DNA of 64,000 bases from PALSA-350 sp963834445. Lineage in GTDB: Bacteria > Acidobacteriota > Terriglobia > Terriglobales > Acidobacteriaceae. The notes under the pieces are model-generated. The model saw nothing but the letters and a program-made list of their open reading frames with translations. It was not told the DNA's origin and made no database searches. Below, piece after piece: positions 24,125 through 32,535 of the stretch. Within the stretch, counting starts at the first letter, position 1. Each line of letters starts with the position of its first letter. Where the stretch lies: positions 434,001 to 498,000 of the forward strand of contig CAWIBU010000003.1 in the NCBI GenBank assembly GCA_963834445.1, given 5' to 3'. The translations under genes and the position numbers were made by a program.

Positions 24125-26332
24125 TCATGGGGTGGCGCCTTTGTGTTCGAGCTCTAACAATAGTTTTTGCGCCGGGCGATAGCCTGGGGCGGCTTCAAGC
24201 GCGGCCAGTACGCTTTCTTCGGCTTTGTCGTGCTGGCCGGAGGCGTAGTAGGCCTGAGCCAGGTTGAATTGGGCTCCGGCCTTATCCAATGGGTTAAGCG
24301 CGAGCACGGCGGTGTACTCACGAATTGCCCCGGGATAGTTTGCCTGAGCAAACCATAGGTCGCCGAGATGACGATGTAAACCTTCATCGTGCACCGGGTA
24401 GATATAGTTGATGCGGTCGAGCGTGGCGGCGGCTTCTTTTGGCTTACCCAACTGCTCTTCAAGGGCGGCCAGTTGCTTCAGCGTTCCAGGATCCTGACCG
24501 CCCATCTTTTCGTAGGCGGTCAGCACCGCGGCGGCCGCCTGCTTGTCGTTTTTGGCCAGGTCCGCCTCGGCTAGAAATTCGTAGGCGCTCGCGCCCCCTA
24601 CGTATTCGGGATACATGCTGCGCACCACCTCGCCCTCGCGCAAGACACGGTCGTATTCTTTTTGCCTGGCAGTCTCGGCCAAATGCTGCATGAGGCGCTG
24701 CCAGTCTGCGATATTGGCCGCCATCGTTCCGTAACGCTGGTTCAGCCACTGTAAGTATTGCTTATCGAACTCTTCCGGCGATAGGCCGAGATCGGCCTGA
24801 ATGACTTGAGGCGTGGTCTTGCGCTGCGCGTAAGAATGCACCATGTCGAGCAGTTTATCCGCGCCCCAGTGGCTCTGGACGTAATCGCAAATGCTGCCCG
24901 CCTCGAAATAAGAGACGACGACCTGGGCGGGATAATCGGGAAAGATAAAGCCACGATCGAGCCGGGCCACCGGGAGCAGTTTTTTATCGCGTATGGCAAT
25001 CAGGATGTCGGGCGTGACGCGGTCGCCCCACTCCGGCGAGACCTGCGTTTCTTCATGAACCGCCAGCCCTTCGGTGAACCAGCGGGGCACGCGATGATTG
25101 GTCGCCGAGAGGATGTAGACATGGCTCATCTCGTGCCAGAGCGTGCTGCCCCAGTTAAAGTCGCCAGGCTTGCGCGCGGATGGGCTATCCATGGCGACCA
25201 CTTGCCCGAAGGTGACGCCGAGCGCGCCCAGACCGGGCATGCCCATGGTGCGCACGGCGAAGTCTTCGTGATCGGGATAGACCTCCACCTGGACGGGGCC
25301 GGTGAGATGCATCTTGTATTTCTTATCGTAGGCTGCCAGGATGCGCTGCAGCTCCGCTTCGAAGTAAGGGTGCAGAAGATCGGCTTCGTTTTTGCGCAGC
25401 CGTAAGATGGTTCCATCTTCTTTATAGGTAACAAAGTTTTTGTAGCTATCCAGCAGGCGCAGGCTATTGACGGTCTGGGCGTCGCGATAGCCGTTGTTGT
25501 AGCACATCTCCAATTGCTGCAGCGGCTCCTCTTCCTGCCCCAGCCGCATGAGGCTCACGCCGAGGTTGGAGCGAGCGGACCAGAGCCGGGGATCGGCCTC
25601 GATTGCTTTGCGGTAATAGACGATGGCGTCTTCAAAGCGATAATTCAACTCCAGCTCGTGGGCTACATGAGCATAGCCTTCGCCGTAGGTCGGGTTCACT
25701 TTGCGGATCTTGTCGAACCATGGGTCGGGCGAGCGGTCTGCCAATAGTTCGACCGCGGCGTGTATCGCCAGGGCATCAAGTGCGTCTGGCGATAAGGCAA
25801 GCGCCTCATCCGCCTGGGCGAGGGCGTGTTCGGTATCGGCGTTTTCAAGCGCCAGGTTGGCGGCAAATTCGTGGGCCTCGACTAATTTGGGATCAAGCGC
25901 CAGGGCGCGGGCGGCATAGTCGGCCGCTTTCCCATCAAAGCCATCCGCGCTGACAATCGCCAGGCCGAGATAGGCTTGCGCATTCTTAGGGTCCTTTTGC
26001 AGTGCTTCCTGAAAGAGGCCAACGGCGTCGGTATTGTTGAATCGCTGGTGCAATAACATGCCCCAGCGGACGCGATACAGAGGATCGCTGTCCGAGGGGG
26101 CAATGGCGATGCGAAATTGTTGGTTGGCCTGGTCGTATTGCTCCAGTCCCCAATAGCCCTCGGCGCGGAAGTAGGGCGAGGGACTGCGCACCAGCGACTC
26201 AAAGCAGGCATGGGCTTCGGTCTTCTGCCCGTGTTTGCGCAAGGCACGGCATGCTTCGGGCGAGTCGACCGCCCAGCAGTGAGCGACGCCGACGAGAAGC
26301 AGCAGCAGGACGGATTTTTGTTGCCAGTTCAT
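24125..26332 (-). CDS. TPR protein with peptidase-MA-type HExxH metalloprotease domain
   Basis: A 735-aa exported protein (signal peptide 1-20, LLLLLVGVAHCWA). TPR repeats fill about residues 35-300 (for example AQAYLGLAIVSADGFDGKAA) and again 600-725. Between them lies a gluzincin-like domain with LWHEMSHVYILSA as the HExxH zinc/catalytic motif and WFTEGLAVHEE supplying the downstream Glu ligand, as in the peptidase MA family. All expected zinc residues are present, so it should be active. The first ATG overlaps the preceding stop (ATGA). Placed inside the MoxR/VWA cluster, it is a candidate processing protease acting in the periplasm. Confidence 0.9.
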   Translation of the reverse strand: MNWQQKSVLLLLLVGVAHCWAVDSPEACRALRKHGQKTEAHACFESLVRSPSPYFRAEGYWGLEQYDQANQQFRIAIAPSDSDPLYRVRWGMLLHQRFNNTDAVGLFQEALQKDPKNAQAYLGLAIVSADGFDGKAADYAARALALDPKLVEAHEFAANLALENADTEHALAQADEALALSPDALDALAIHAAVELLADRSPDPWFDKIRKVNPTYGEGYAHVAHELELNYRFEDAIVYYRKAIEADPRLWSARSNLGVSLMRLGQEEEPLQQLEMCYNNGYRDAQTVNSLRLLDSYKNFVTYKEDGTILRLRKNEADLLHPYFEAELQRILAAYDKKYKMHLTGPVQVEVYPDHEDFAVRTMGMPGLGALGVTFGQVVAMDSPSARKPGDFNWGSTLWHEMSHVYILSATNHRVPRWFTEGLAVHEETQVSPEWGDRVTPDILIAIRDKKLLPVARLDRGFIFPDYPAQVVVSYFEAGSICDYVQSHWGADKLLDMVHSYAQRKTTPQVIQADLGLSPEEFDKQYLQWLNQRYGTMAANIADWQRLMQHLAETARQKEYDRVLREGEVVRSMYPEYVGGASAYEFLAEADLAKNDKQAAAAVLTAYEKMGGQDPGTLKQLAALEEQLGKPKEAAATLDRINYIYPVHDEGLHRHLGDLWFAQANYPGAIREYTAVLALNPLDKAGAQFNLAQAYYASGQHDKAEESVLAALEAAPGYRPAQKLLLELEHKGATP

Positions 26333-27249
26333 TTGTCGAGTTCCTGTTGCACCTGCGCCAGCTGCACCAAAGCGGCTGTTAGCTGCTGTTTATACTCTGC
26401 CGGGTCCATGGCCGCCTTTTGATATTTGAGCGCGTCCACCTGCTGTTCCAGCGCTTCTTTTTTGGCCAGCAGCGCTTGCTTGGCGGGGTCGTTGGCCTGC
26501 TTTTGGCTGGCGCCGATGCGCAGTACGGTGAAACTGGTGAGCAGAGCCCCTTCGCTGCGGGAGGGTTCGCGGACGGCTTCGCTCTTGCCGGTGTCTTCAA
26601 AGACGGCGTGCTCGGTCGCGAGACGTTTTTGCGATTCATAGAATGCGGCGGTCTTGCGTTGGGCGTAGGCGAAGGCCTCCATGGCGCTGATCGAATCGCT
26701 CTTGTCGGTATCGGCGGTGGGGTCCTGCAGGGCTTCTACCCAATAGCGCGCGAAGACGGTCGCATTTTTCTCGGTGCCGTTTTTGGTGGCCGCGATCACG
26801 CCGCGCCCTGGTTTTTCGAGGGCGGCCACCGAGCCGCCACTGGCGCTGGTGGCGTTGACGATGAGCTGACGGCGGGCGGGAATTCGATCGCTGAGACGAG
26901 CAAGGTCAGTTGCGGTTACGTCAGGGCCAACCATGTTGAACTTGTAGTCGACCCCGTCGAACGACCCGTGTCCGATGAGGATGAGCACGAAATCATCTTC
27001 GGGGCGGGCGTCGTGGGCGATGGTGTTGAGGGTTTCGGTGAGTTGGGCGCGCGTGGCCTGGTCGCCGGTCAGAGTATAGACATGGGGGCTGTTGCCGGAG
27101 GCCTTGAAGAGCTTGTCGAGGTCTTTCGCGTCGGCGGTAAAGCGCTGATCGTAGTCCGGTTCCCCGCCAAGGCCAGCGACGGTTACGTAATAGACACTGG
27201 CGTGGGCAGACAGCCCGGCAAAGAGCGCACAGAGAAGAGCGACTCTCAT
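26329..27249 (-). CDS. Caspase-fold (C13/C14-like) protein lacking the catalytic cysteine
   Basis: A 306-aa exported protein (signal peptide MRVALLCALFAGLSAHAS). The caspase-hemoglobinase fold is suggested by the strand-His block FVLILIGHGSFDG (catalytic His retained) and a following LIVNATSASGG. At that second site active members have a Cys, as in ACxSG; here it is Thr/Ser, so proteolysis is unlikely. The C-terminal about 60 residues form a coiled coil (EALEQQVDALKYQKAAMD). The start is the ATG at 27249, which overlaps the upstream stop and so sets the start against a longer in-frame candidate at 27330. Probably a binding or scaffold pseudo-protease. Confidence 0.8.
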   Translation of the reverse strand: MRVALLCALFAGLSAHASVYYVTVAGLGGEPDYDQRFTADAKDLDKLFKASGNSPHVYTLTGDQATRAQLTETLNTIAHDARPEDDFVLILIGHGSFDGVDYKFNMVGPDVTATDLARLSDRIPARRQLIVNATSASGGSVAALEKPGRGVIAATKNGTEKNATVFARYWVEALQDPTADTDKSDSISAMEAFAYAQRKTAAFYESQKRLATEHAVFEDTGKSEAVREPSRSEGALLTSFTVLRIGASQKQANDPAKQALLAKKEALEQQVDALKYQKAAMDPAEYKQQLTAALVQLAQVQQELDK

Positions 27250-29531
27250 ACCACACCCCACTTGCGGCGCAGCAGCCACTCCAGGGACATGAGCAGCAGC
27301 AGGAAAAGGAAGACGATGGGCATGTTCCACAGTTCCTTTACGTCGCGCACCGAGATACCGGCATCGGAGTAAGAAATTTCATTCGGCAAGCGCGATAGTT
27401 CTCCCGGCTCCCAATAGCGGCCACCGGTTTCGGACGCGAGCTTCTGCAGCAGCTCGCGATTCTGTTCGGTGTGGAAGTTCTCCGCGACTCCATCGATTCG
27501 CTGGAAAGGGAGGGCATCGCTTCCCAGTGGTTCTGAAGATTTTCCGCTGGCCGTGACTTCGGCCAGGTAGGAGCCTGGCTTCCCGGCAGTCCATACGGCA
27601 TGAAAGACGCCAGGGCTGTCCGCGACCGGCGTCATATCCATCAATACCGAGAGGCCGTCGGGGCCAATGAAGTGCGCGGTGACTTTGGCATCGGGAGCGG
27701 GTTGATAGTCCTTGTTGCGCACGCTCGCTGAAAGTTCCATATGGCCATCGTCCATCAGCGTCTGCGCGGGAGCGGTGACGACCACTTGTCCGGGCGACTC
27801 CATTACCAACCAGCGCAGCAATTGCTGCCAGAAAAGATCGTGGGCGGTATCCCCGAGGGGCTGGCTCATCTGCCAGCGCCAGGTGCCTGAAGTCGCCATG
27901 ATCGCGGTGCGGCCGCGGCCGTAGTTCTGCGTGACCAGCAAAGGCAGTTTGCGGCCGGCCGCGTTGAGCTGCGCTAACACGGTGGCGCCCGCTTTCGGGG
28001 TGCCCGCTTCCTGGTAATCCATGAGGTAGGTGAGCTTCTTCCAACGATCGATATTGCCGGCCGCATCGTCGGTGAGACGGGTGATGGGGCTGTCGGCGCC
28101 CGCAGCCGTAAGCTCCGCGGTGGCCGGGTCGCGGTGAAAGGTGTTTCTGGTTTTAGGCAGAACGGTGGGCAGCAGATCGACCAGGCTTGAGGCCCCCCAG
28201 CCGCCGTCACCGAGCGAAAAGCGGCCGCCGAGAAAGAGCAGTCCCCCGCCCCGCCGGTCGACAAACTCGCGCAGCAGCTCCTGTTGCAGAGGGGTGAAGT
28301 AACCCCCTTCCACGGAGCCGAGGATGATGCCCTGGTAGGCGAAGAGATCCTCGGGCCTTACCGGGAAGCCTGCTTCGAGCTCTTTGGGATCGCTGATGCC
28401 CTGGCGGTAGATTTTGTTTTCTGTGGTGCGCAGCATGGAGGCAACCTGTACCAGCTTGTCATCGTCTTCCGCGCGGCGGATGAATTTATACTCCCACCGC
28501 GGCTCACCCTCGACATAAAGAATGCGGCGCTTTTCATCGCTCACGCCCAGCATTCGACTTATGGAATTGTTGGCATCGTTCTCCTCCCTGGCCAGGGGGC
28601 CGAGCGAAACCTGGAGATTTTTAACGCCAGCGGCGCCGGGATTGAAGAAGACTGTTTCTACCTGGGTGACGCCATCCGCGCTGAGCGTGACCTCGCGGGA
28701 GCCGAGCGTCTTATCCCCATCGCGCACGATCAGCAATACTTTGCTTCCGGCATACCCTCTTTGCTGGAAGGTAACGGTTGCAGGGATGCGGGAATCTGCC
28801 ATCGCGCGCGCGGCGACACGCACATCGCTCAACTCGACATCGTGCGCCGCCTGGTCTTTGCCGAAGCCGACCGTATGCACGGGCAAGCGGCGGTTGCGCA
28901 GAGCATGGATGGTCTCAAGAGCAATGTCTCCCGAACCGCCGGCAGAATTTTCAGATCCATCGCTGAGCAGCACGACCGCGCCGATGGGCAAGTCGGCGGT
29001 ATCGGCGGTGAGCTGCTGGAGGCCATCGTTGATATGCGTGGCCGGCGCTGACGGTTGTATCTGGGCGAGCGCGGCAACCGGCGCCACACGGCGATCAAGC
29101 CGGTAAAGCCGAACTTGAAACTTCTTTTGCAATCCTGCGAGTACGCCATCCTCCAACGCCTTGACCGCCGCTGCTTCGCGGGTAAGCTTGCCATCGCCGC
29201 CGCTATCGGCAATCGCCATGCTGCGCGAATCGTCGAGTACAACGGCGATTACGTTCTGCTGCGGCGCCAGCTCGGCCACGGTAATGGCCGGCTGCCAAAG
29301 CAGTACCAGTACGGTGGCGATCAGCGATGACTGCAACAGCCACAGCAAACCTGCGCGTGCTTTGCTCACATTGGGGGCAGCCTGCGGTAGCCGCGACCAG
29401 AGCAGCACGCCGAGCGCTGCCATCGTCGCGAGTATGAGCAGCAACAAAACCCAGCCCGGCCACGCGCCCAGCAGCACAAACTGGCCTTTGGAAAACACCG
29501 GCATCGGATACTTGAAGAAGAAGCTAAACAT
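27246..29531 (-). CDS. Membrane protein with VWA domain and glutamine-amidotransferase-like domain
   Basis: A 761-aa inner-membrane protein built like its neighbour at 20024-22015. Two N-terminal membrane segments (about 24-45 and 62-85) are followed by a VWA domain with an intact MIDAS, VVLDDSRSMAIAD (about 93-105). A flavodoxin-like GATase1 region (LLREFVDRRGGGLLFLGGRF) lacks an obvious catalytic Cys triad. A C-terminal membrane helix (IVFLFLLLLMSLEWLL) ends in RRKWG. The start is the ATG at 29531; its stop overlaps the caspase-like start. It belongs to the group of VWA/GATase proteins found beside DUF4159 and MoxR genes. Confidence 0.88.
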   Translation of the reverse strand: MFSFFFKYPMPVFSKGQFVLLGAWPGWVLLLLILATMAALGVLLWSRLPQAAPNVSKARAGLLWLLQSSLIATVLVLLWQPAITVAELAPQQNVIAVVLDDSRSMAIADSGGDGKLTREAAAVKALEDGVLAGLQKKFQVRLYRLDRRVAPVAALAQIQPSAPATHINDGLQQLTADTADLPIGAVVLLSDGSENSAGGSGDIALETIHALRNRRLPVHTVGFGKDQAAHDVELSDVRVAARAMADSRIPATVTFQQRGYAGSKVLLIVRDGDKTLGSREVTLSADGVTQVETVFFNPGAAGVKNLQVSLGPLAREENDANNSISRMLGVSDEKRRILYVEGEPRWEYKFIRRAEDDDKLVQVASMLRTTENKIYRQGISDPKELEAGFPVRPEDLFAYQGIILGSVEGGYFTPLQQELLREFVDRRGGGLLFLGGRFSLGDGGWGASSLVDLLPTVLPKTRNTFHRDPATAELTAAGADSPITRLTDDAAGNIDRWKKLTYLMDYQEAGTPKAGATVLAQLNAAGRKLPLLVTQNYGRGRTAIMATSGTWRWQMSQPLGDTAHDLFWQQLLRWLVMESPGQVVVTAPAQTLMDDGHMELSASVRNKDYQPAPDAKVTAHFIGPDGLSVLMDMTPVADSPGVFHAVWTAGKPGSYLAEVTASGKSSEPLGSDALPFQRIDGVAENFHTEQNRELLQKLASETGGRYWEPGELSRLPNEISYSDAGISVRDVKELWNMPIVFLFLLLLMSLEWLLRRKWGVV

Positions 29532-29591
29532 GATGCGAACGAACGTCCGAAAGTGCGGGTAGGCGTGCTTTGCGGCGGCGCGGCTAACCTC

Positions 29592-30410
29592 TTAATGCGT
29601 CATGCCGTAAACGATGTAGTTCAGTCCGACGCGAAATGCCATGGAGGCAAAGGGTTCGGGATATTCCGGATCGTCCGCCCACTCCCAGGCGTCGCCGAGG
29701 TGCATGTTGTGACAGATGGCGACGATGATGCGGCCTTTGTCATCGCGAATGGCGCGCCACTTAGGCACGTAGCCGTCCTTTTCGTAGGTTCTGCCGGAGC
29801 GGATGTATTGCTCTCCGGGAATTTGCATGCTCTCATCGACGTCGTAAAGCACGTGGAAAATTTCGTCCTTATTGTCAAGGTCTTCGATGGGCCGATCGGG
29901 AAAGACCTGGCGCATGCCGTTCATGAAGTCCTCCCAATCCGCGGAGCCGTGAAAGTCGTCGACCATGAGAAAGCCGCCCTTGAGCAGGTACTCACGCAGG
30001 CGCCGGGCTTCGGCGTCGGTGAAAGACCAGGTTTGGACCTGGACCGCGTACACCCAGGGATAGTTATCGATGTCGTCCGAGTCGAGATTGACGACCTGTT
30101 CCGTGGAGCGGGTCTCGATGCGCGTGAGCCGCTTCATGGCGAGCAGAACCTGGCGATCGGCTTTGGGGTAATCGCGCGACCAGGAGCGGCCCCAGCCGTA
30201 ACCTCCAAACCCGCCGTAGCCGCGATAACCGCCGGCAAAGCTGCTGCCTTCGCTGGCCGTGTAGCTCAACCGCGACCAGTAAAATTCCGCCTTGGTGTTG
30301 GTTTGCGCGTCGTCGCTGAAGCCGAAATCAGCCGTGCGCTGGTAGGCGAAGAGCGCTGAACCCAACGCCATCGCAGCGAGCGTTACCGAACTGGCTTGCA
30401 GGAGCTTCAT
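29592..30410 (-). CDS. DUF4159 domain protein, first gene of the MoxR/VWA cluster
   Basis: A 272-aa exported protein, signal peptide about 1-23. The start is ATG 30410 because GGGAGG lies 8 nt upstream; the in-frame ATG at 30431 precedes that site. The mature part starts with FYWSRLSYTAS and a Gly/Tyr loop (YRGYGGFGGYGWG). It then shows the DUF4159 hallmark segments ADRQVLLAMKRLT, YPWVYAVQVQTW, LREYLLKGGFLMVDDFHG and CHNMHLGDAWEWADDPEYPE. The fold is glutamine-amidotransferase-like without catalytic evidence. It is 60 bases upstream of the VWA gene and is probably the promoter-proximal cistron. Confidence 0.9.
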   Translation of the reverse strand: MKLLQASSVTLAAMALGSALFAYQRTADFGFSDDAQTNTKAEFYWSRLSYTASEGSSFAGGYRGYGGFGGYGWGRSWSRDYPKADRQVLLAMKRLTRIETRSTEQVVNLDSDDIDNYPWVYAVQVQTWSFTDAEARRLREYLLKGGFLMVDDFHGSADWEDFMNGMRQVFPDRPIEDLDNKDEIFHVLYDVDESMQIPGEQYIRSGRTYEKDGYVPKWRAIRDDKGRIIVAICHNMHLGDAWEWADDPEYPEPFASMAFRVGLNYIVYGMTH

Positions 30411-30589
30411 GGGCCGAAACCTCCCATCCACCGCGCGTGCCTTGAGACTACCAGAATGTTACGGGCTTTCGTCTGATAGACGAAGGCGGGGCAGGAGTAG
30501 TTTGTGGCGGCACGGAAATCTTTTGGTTTTGGTCTGTCCCGACCACAAATGAGTGGGTGGCCTGGGCAAGCCGGCTCCGCGGGATGACA

Positions 30590-30905
30590 AAGGGGGTGGC
30601 GGTTTGTCCTCAAGAATTGTTAATGGGATGGGGGAACCGCAGATCTCTCCACTGCGCTACGCTCCGGTCGAGATGACAAATTTGTTTGGAGAGCGGGTAG
30701 TTGCCCAACAAGTTTGTCTGGGGGACGGTTGGTTGCCTAACAAATTTGTCATCTCGACCGGAGCGTACCCGAATTCCTGCTGCGCTGCGCCAGACAGGTC
30801 CACGTGTGCGGCTTTCATTAAGGAAAGCCGCATGAAGTTCGCCAGCGCCACCGACCTCGACAGGAATTCGGGGAAGCGTAGTGGAGAGATCTGCGGTTCT
30901 CAAAT
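30590..30905 (+). repeat. Intergenic repeats: one plus copy and one inverted long copy
   Basis: The 650-bp gap between DUF4159 and the multicopper oxidase has no gene. A core copy lies at about 30633-30697 (ACCGCAGATCTCTCCACTGC to AAATTTGTTTGGAGAGCGGG). A second, inverted copy runs 30738-30900, with the 105-bp element inserted at the same internal site as in the 3120-3345 copy. The two cores face each other, so this region can form a large inverted repeat. Fragment GTTTGTCTGGGGGACGG (30711-30727) is a further partial copy. Confidence 0.85.
30768..30872 (-). repeat. 105-bp inverted-terminus element, copy 2
   Basis: Ends are CCCGAATTCCTG (30768-30779) and the exact inverse CAGGAATTCGGG (30861-30872). 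The central hairpin is TGCGGCTTTC (30807-30816) with GAAAGCCGCA (30823-30832). Read on the minus strand it aligns without gaps to copy 1, with about 14 differences by eye. Two of these pairs are compensatory within the hairpin stem. Confidence 0.8.
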
Positions 30906-31061
30906 CCCAGACTAGCTCTCCACGCCGTGGCACTTCTTGTATTTCTTTTCCGGAGCCGCAGGGGCATAGTTCGGAGGCGGGGGTGTCGAGGGGGGCAGAG
31001 TGTGCTTGCAAGCCCTGTTTCTGCGTGAGACGATTTTGTTCAGGTCAGCGGGGGCAGTCTG

Positions 31062-32492
31062 GTGAAGCGGCGTGACTTCATGAAGTTGGGTGCTGCGGCC
31101 ATGGCACAGGCCGGTAGCGCACGCGTGCTGACCGCACAAATGGCGCCCATGCAGACCAACGCCGGCAGCCCAGCCGATTACACCCTGCGCATTGCTCCGG
31201 TGACGGTTGAACTCGCCCCGGATCACATCCTGAGCACCATTGGTTATAACGACACTTCGCCCGGGCCGGTGCTGCGGATGCGCGAAGGCAAGACCGTGAA
31301 CGTGGACGTCATCAACGATACCGATGTACCGGAGCTGGTGCATTGGCACGGCATGTTGATTCCCTCGGATGTGGATGGAGTGGAGGAGCAAGGGACTCCG
31401 CTGGTGCCCGCGCGGGGAAGGCGGCGTTATCAGTTGACGCCGCGGCCGGCTGGTTCGCGCTGGTACCACTCGCATGCCATGGCCGAAGCCGATCTGCATC
31501 GTGGCAGCTACACTGGCCAGTTTGGTTTTGTGTATGTGGATTCAGGCAACGATTTGGGACGCTACGACCAGGAGATTTTTCTCGCGCTGCGCGACTGGGA
31601 ACCATTCTTCACCAGCAATATGGATGACGATGATGATGACGGCCACGCCGGGCCGCAACCCGAGAAACCCGCGGTGATGAACACGGATCCGAATGGGCTC
31701 GAAGTGAACTCGATGACTTACTCCATCAACGACAAAGTGCTGGGTGCGGGAGAGCCGATTCGGGTGAAGCAGGGCCAGCGGGTGTTGCTGCATTTGCTGA
31801 ATGCGAGCGCGATCGAGAACCGGCGCATCGCGTTGGCCGGGCATCAGTTTCTGGTGATTTCACTGGATGGCAACCCGGTGCCGACGCCGCAGAAAGTGGA
31901 TGGCATTTTGATGGGCGCGGGGGAACGGGTCGATGCCATTGTCGAAATGAATCAGCCAGGAGTATGGATCCTGGGGGCGACGGAAGAGCGCATCCGCAGC
32001 AGCGGGCTGGGCGTTATCGTGGAATATGAAAATCAGCACAGGCAACCGCAGTGGGTACCTCCGCCGCGAACGCCGTGGGACTACACGATTTTCGGCAAAG
32101 CCGGCGCGTCGCCCGTGGCGCCGGACCAAACCATCGATATGGTGTTCGAGAAGATCCCCGGGGGCTCGGGTAAGTTCAACACCTGGCTGGTGAACGGCAA
32201 GCCCTATCCGCATGGGAACGAGTTCGTGTTAAAGCAGGGGGCCCGTTACCGGCTGGTGTTTCGCAACCGAACGGATGACGCGCACCCGCTGCACCTGCAT
32301 CGCCACCAGTTCGAGCTGGTGGAAATGAATGGGACCAAAACCGCGGGCGTGATAAAAGATACGGTGGTGGTTCCGTATTACGGCCGCGCGGTGGTTGACT
32401 TTGTGGCTGACCAGCCGGGGCTGTCGCTCTTTCACTGCCACATTCAGCAGCACATGGACTACGGCTTCAAAGCGCTGTTCCGGTATGCGTAG
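31062..32492 (+). CDS. TAT-exported multicopper oxidase (laccase/CueO type)
   Basis: A 476-aa three-domain multicopper oxidase. It starts at GTG 31062 with a twin-arginine signal (KRRDFMKLGAAAMAQAG), so it is exported folded with copper. All copper-ligand motifs are present: HWHG, WYHSH, HPLHLHRHQFE and HCHIQQHMDYGF. The residue at the axial position after the type-1 Cys appears to be Phe rather than Met, as in high-potential laccases. An Asp-rich loop DDDDDDG (about residues 188-194) lies in domain 2. The substrate could be Cu(I), other metals or phenolics. The gene begins beyond the repeat region and is followed at 43 bases by an antiporter. Confidence 0.94.
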   Translation: MKRRDFMKLGAAAMAQAGSARVLTAQMAPMQTNAGSPADYTLRIAPVTVELAPDHILSTIGYNDTSPGPVLRMREGKTVNVDVINDTDVPELVHWHGMLIPSDVDGVEEQGTPLVPARGRRRYQLTPRPAGSRWYHSHAMAEADLHRGSYTGQFGFVYVDSGNDLGRYDQEIFLALRDWEPFFTSNMDDDDDDGHAGPQPEKPAVMNTDPNGLEVNSMTYSINDKVLGAGEPIRVKQGQRVLLHLLNASAIENRRIALAGHQFLVISLDGNPVPTPQKVDGILMGAGERVDAIVEMNQPGVWILGATEERIRSSGLGVIVEYENQHRQPQWVPPPRTPWDYTIFGKAGASPVAPDQTIDMVFEKIPGGSGKFNTWLVNGKPYPHGNEFVLKQGARYRLVFRNRTDDAHPLHLHRHQFELVEMNGTKTAGVIKDTVVVPYYGRAVVDFVADQPGLSLFHCHIQQHMDYGFKALFRYA

Positions 32493-32535
32493 CCATGACC
32501 AATGGTGAATCCCTACCCCTACTAGTTGTTAGTTC

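Noticed and set aside
30553..31011. Frames sharing HAAFLNESRTRGPV-like peptides with 3090-3275 and 59222-59455
   Set aside because: These are translations of the 105-bp element; its compensatory hairpin changes argue for structure rather than protein.
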